Shown here piece by piece: positions 61,821 through 64,000 of a stretch of DNA of 64,000 bases. Position numbers and translations under genes: made by a program. Numbering within the stretch: the stretch's first letter is position 1; each line of letters opens with the position of its first letter. This stretch comes from Strix aluco (Eukaryota; Chordata; Aves; Strigiformes; Strigidae): positions 12,517,001 through 12,581,000 of the forward strand of contig NC_133943.1 of NCBI RefSeq assembly GCF_031877795.1, in the 5' to 3' direction. The notes beneath the pieces were generated by a model. It saw nothing but the letters and a program-made list of their open reading frames with translations, was not told where the DNA came from and searched no databases.

Positions 61821-64000
61821 AGTGACTGAGAAGTGTGTTTCAGCAGGTACAATTGTGGTTTCTTTATAAAGATGAGATTAAATGTATTGTAAAATACATG
61901 CCAAGCCAGACAGCAGCTGAGACTCACAAAGCAGGTAATGGATAATAGATACTAAAGTTTAATAAAGCAAAAGAGAAATAACACCGGTGAATGCTGACAT
62001 CTCAAAGTTGTTTCCATTTCAAACGATCCTTGCCAAGGGATCTGTTAATAAATTTTCTATGTTATGCTAATTTTTTTTTTTTTTAAAGAAAAGAATGTTA
62101 ATTGAATCTTTGAACTTCCAACAAATGCTGGCCCTCTCTTCCAAATCAGTATTTACTCTAAATGTAACAGTTGGCAGTGCCAAGGGTCCCCTGCCACCAC
62201 CGCTCTGCTCTGTGAGCGACGGGCAGTGTGTGGGCGCAGGGCAGCTTGTGGGGACGGGGTCACGCAGGGACGGGGATGCTCCGCTTGGTGTGTGTGCTGG
62301 TGGGAGAGCACTTGGGCGCGGAACATTTCCTGTGGGTATTTAAGTCTGGAGACTATTTACTTTGAGACGAGGTAGTATGCTAAAAATAAATGAAAAAAAC
62401 AAAATCAAGGCAGGTGAACGTTGTCCCGGCTGCGGTGATGTGCGGAGGGGAGCGCGGGCTCACCAGCCACTGGATGGCATTGTTGTTTCACACGGATAAA
62501 AGCTGTCGAGGCTGTCCTAGTCCGTGGCCTGGAGCCGCTGCAAGAGGCTGGGCACCAATTTTCGGGAGACGCTGTGGTTCCTCTAACCGTGACATGGAGG
62601 TAGCCACGACCAGAGTGACACCGCGCATTGGCAGATCTGCCACTGCAGGGCAGAGGGCGTTGGGAAGAGCCCGGTCTGTGCCGTGCTCGGCCGTCCCCGT
62701 GGGTGCCACCGCCACGGCCGGGCTGGTTCCAGCTCCCTGCCCGCAGAGACCGGCTGGAGGATGGGTACAGCTGGGGCACTGCGTGGGGCATGGCCTTTGG
62801 TGCGGCAGCCATGGGTGACAGAGGGTGCAACCTTCCTGCGCGCCTTTTGCCGTCCTGGCACGGAGCAAAGGGTGCTAACGCCACTGCTGAGGTACCCTCA
62901 GTGCGGTGCCTTTGGGAAGAGGGAGGACATGAGATGTGGGAAGTGAGCAGCCATGGCTTAGGTCAGGTAAAGGTTAGGGGCTGGTGGCATTCATGTGAGA
63001 TGTTGCAGACACACTGGAGCCATGCTTACCTCATACCACCCTCCTTCCACCCCCACCCGTCCAAAGGCAGAGTGCCTCGAAAGCAATAGGGTCATTCCTC
63101 CCCATGGTCCGCTCACGGGAAGGGAACATCTTGCCCTTTGCCATGGGGAAAAGGCAGCTCAGCCAGTGTGGAGGGAAGAGGCCAGCAGGTGGGAATGTCC
63201 CTGCAGCGGGTGGGAAGGTGCCTGGAGCAGCAGTTGCAGCAGACAATGCCCATCGGGTAATGTCTAAAGGAAATGAGACTTGCTCCTCTCGGTGCATTGC
63301 AGAGAACGGAGGCATGAAGCTCGCACCTTCACGTGCAGATTGGGAGAAATGAGTATTTGAAAAGAAAACGTTAGACTGGAGGGCTTGATGCTTTGTTGGT
63401 AGAGTGAGGTCCTAAGAGTGCTTCCTTGGAGCGTGTAGGCAGGCCTGCTACTAATTCTGCTTTTTAACTACCTCTTAGAGCTGTCAAGATCTCCACATCT
63501 AGTGCAAGCACTGCTGAAGGAAACAGGAACATCAGTGCATATTAAAGCATTAGCTTCAGGAGAAGCCCCTGGGAGTGCCTGTGTGTTTCTGTGAGCAGGG
63601 AAGGACTGTTCCCTGCTTCTTTTCACACAAGGAGAAGAAAACACCAGCTGAAACAGGGATGTGGTACACTCCAGATACACAAAAGGGTGCTTCACAGAAG
63701 GGGTAATTAATGCAGGAACCCCTTGCTGCCAGATGCCAAAAATGTGTTCATAACGCAGTGGGAGGAATTAATGGAAGAACAATGAATTGAGGCAGCGGTG
63801 TCCTCTCTGGTTGAGGGACTTGTTTAACCGCAGATCACTGGAGCCTTGGAGAGTGTCCTGGGGAAACAGTGGCTTGCCTGAGCCTACGTGCCCAACTCCC
63901 TCTTAACCTCTTCCCTGGGTATCCACTAGTACCCGCTATAGAGATAAGGTAGGGGATTAGATGGACCACTTTTATTCCCCAAACACTACAATAACTGGGC

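Larger units (their letters stand above)
51900..64000. other. intergenic to the window end, no gene recognised
   Basis: About 12 kb with no exon I can support on either strand. I looked for PDE6A, HMGXB3, CSF1R and SLC26 exon 2 motifs and saw none. It contains the smaller repeats listed separately and a GC-rich stop-poor zone at 53.2-54.5 kb. GC-rich patches at 62.2-62.9 kb could mark a regulatory element or the 5' end of a gene beyond the window, but nothing decisive is seen. Confidence 0.5.

Noticed and set aside
51900-64000. PDE6A, HMGXB3 or CSF1R exons expected near SLC26A2
   Set aside because: No motif of these proteins was seen in any frame. They probably lie outside the window.
1-64000. 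CRISPR arrays, bacterial operons, tRNA or rRNA genes
   Set aside because: None seen. The window is vertebrate nuclear DNA.

Overview
The window looks like nuclear DNA from a bird, probably a neoavian species. It holds intron-containing vertebrate genes, a long antisense CR1 LINE ending in the avian octamer tail, two solo LTRs of types I recognise from bird genomes, and a SLC26A2 gene with the usual vertebrate two-coding-exon layout. No database was searched. Family names rest on motifs, exon structure and remembered sequences.

Left part (1-18.3 kb): two tandem plus-strand TRIM genes. Both have a RING and two B-boxes in one large first coding exon, followed by coiled-coil exons of identical size (96, 234 and 23 nt). 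TRIM-A (100-5765, about 536 aa) ends in a divergent PRY-SPRY exon. TRIM-B (7702-17995, about 441 aa) appears to have lost or replaced SPRY with four small linker exons and a short tail. Two solo LTRs with perfect target-site duplications lie here: a 391-bp class II (ERVK-like) LTR between the genes, and a 975-bp class III (ERVL-like) LTR in TRIM-B intron 1. A 5'-truncated CR1 sits antisense in TRIM-B intron 6.

Middle part (18.3-36 kb): a gene-poor stretch, then a dense CpG island (23.6-24.1 kb) that is probably the SLC26A2 promoter and noncoding exon 1. A GC-rich minisatellite lies just inside the intron. The complete SLC26A2 coding region (two coding exons, 715 aa) and its 3'UTR follow.

Right part (36-64 kb): mostly non-coding, with two items of note. 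One is an orphan first coding exon (48982-49596) of an ancient SLC26A1/A2-clade paralogue. It is open for 205 codons, but its donor is weak and no second exon is visible. The other is an intact intronless class A GPCR on the minus strand (50610-51839, 409 aa) very close to GPR19. Its position beside SLC26A2 suggests a GPR19 paralogue rather than GPR19 itself. From 51.9 kb to the end I find no supportable gene, only ancient MIR-like pieces, simple repeats and a GC-rich stop-poor zone.

The clearest leads are the orphan SLC26A2-like exon, the GPR19-like receptor, and the SPRY-less TRIM beside its SPRY-bearing sister.
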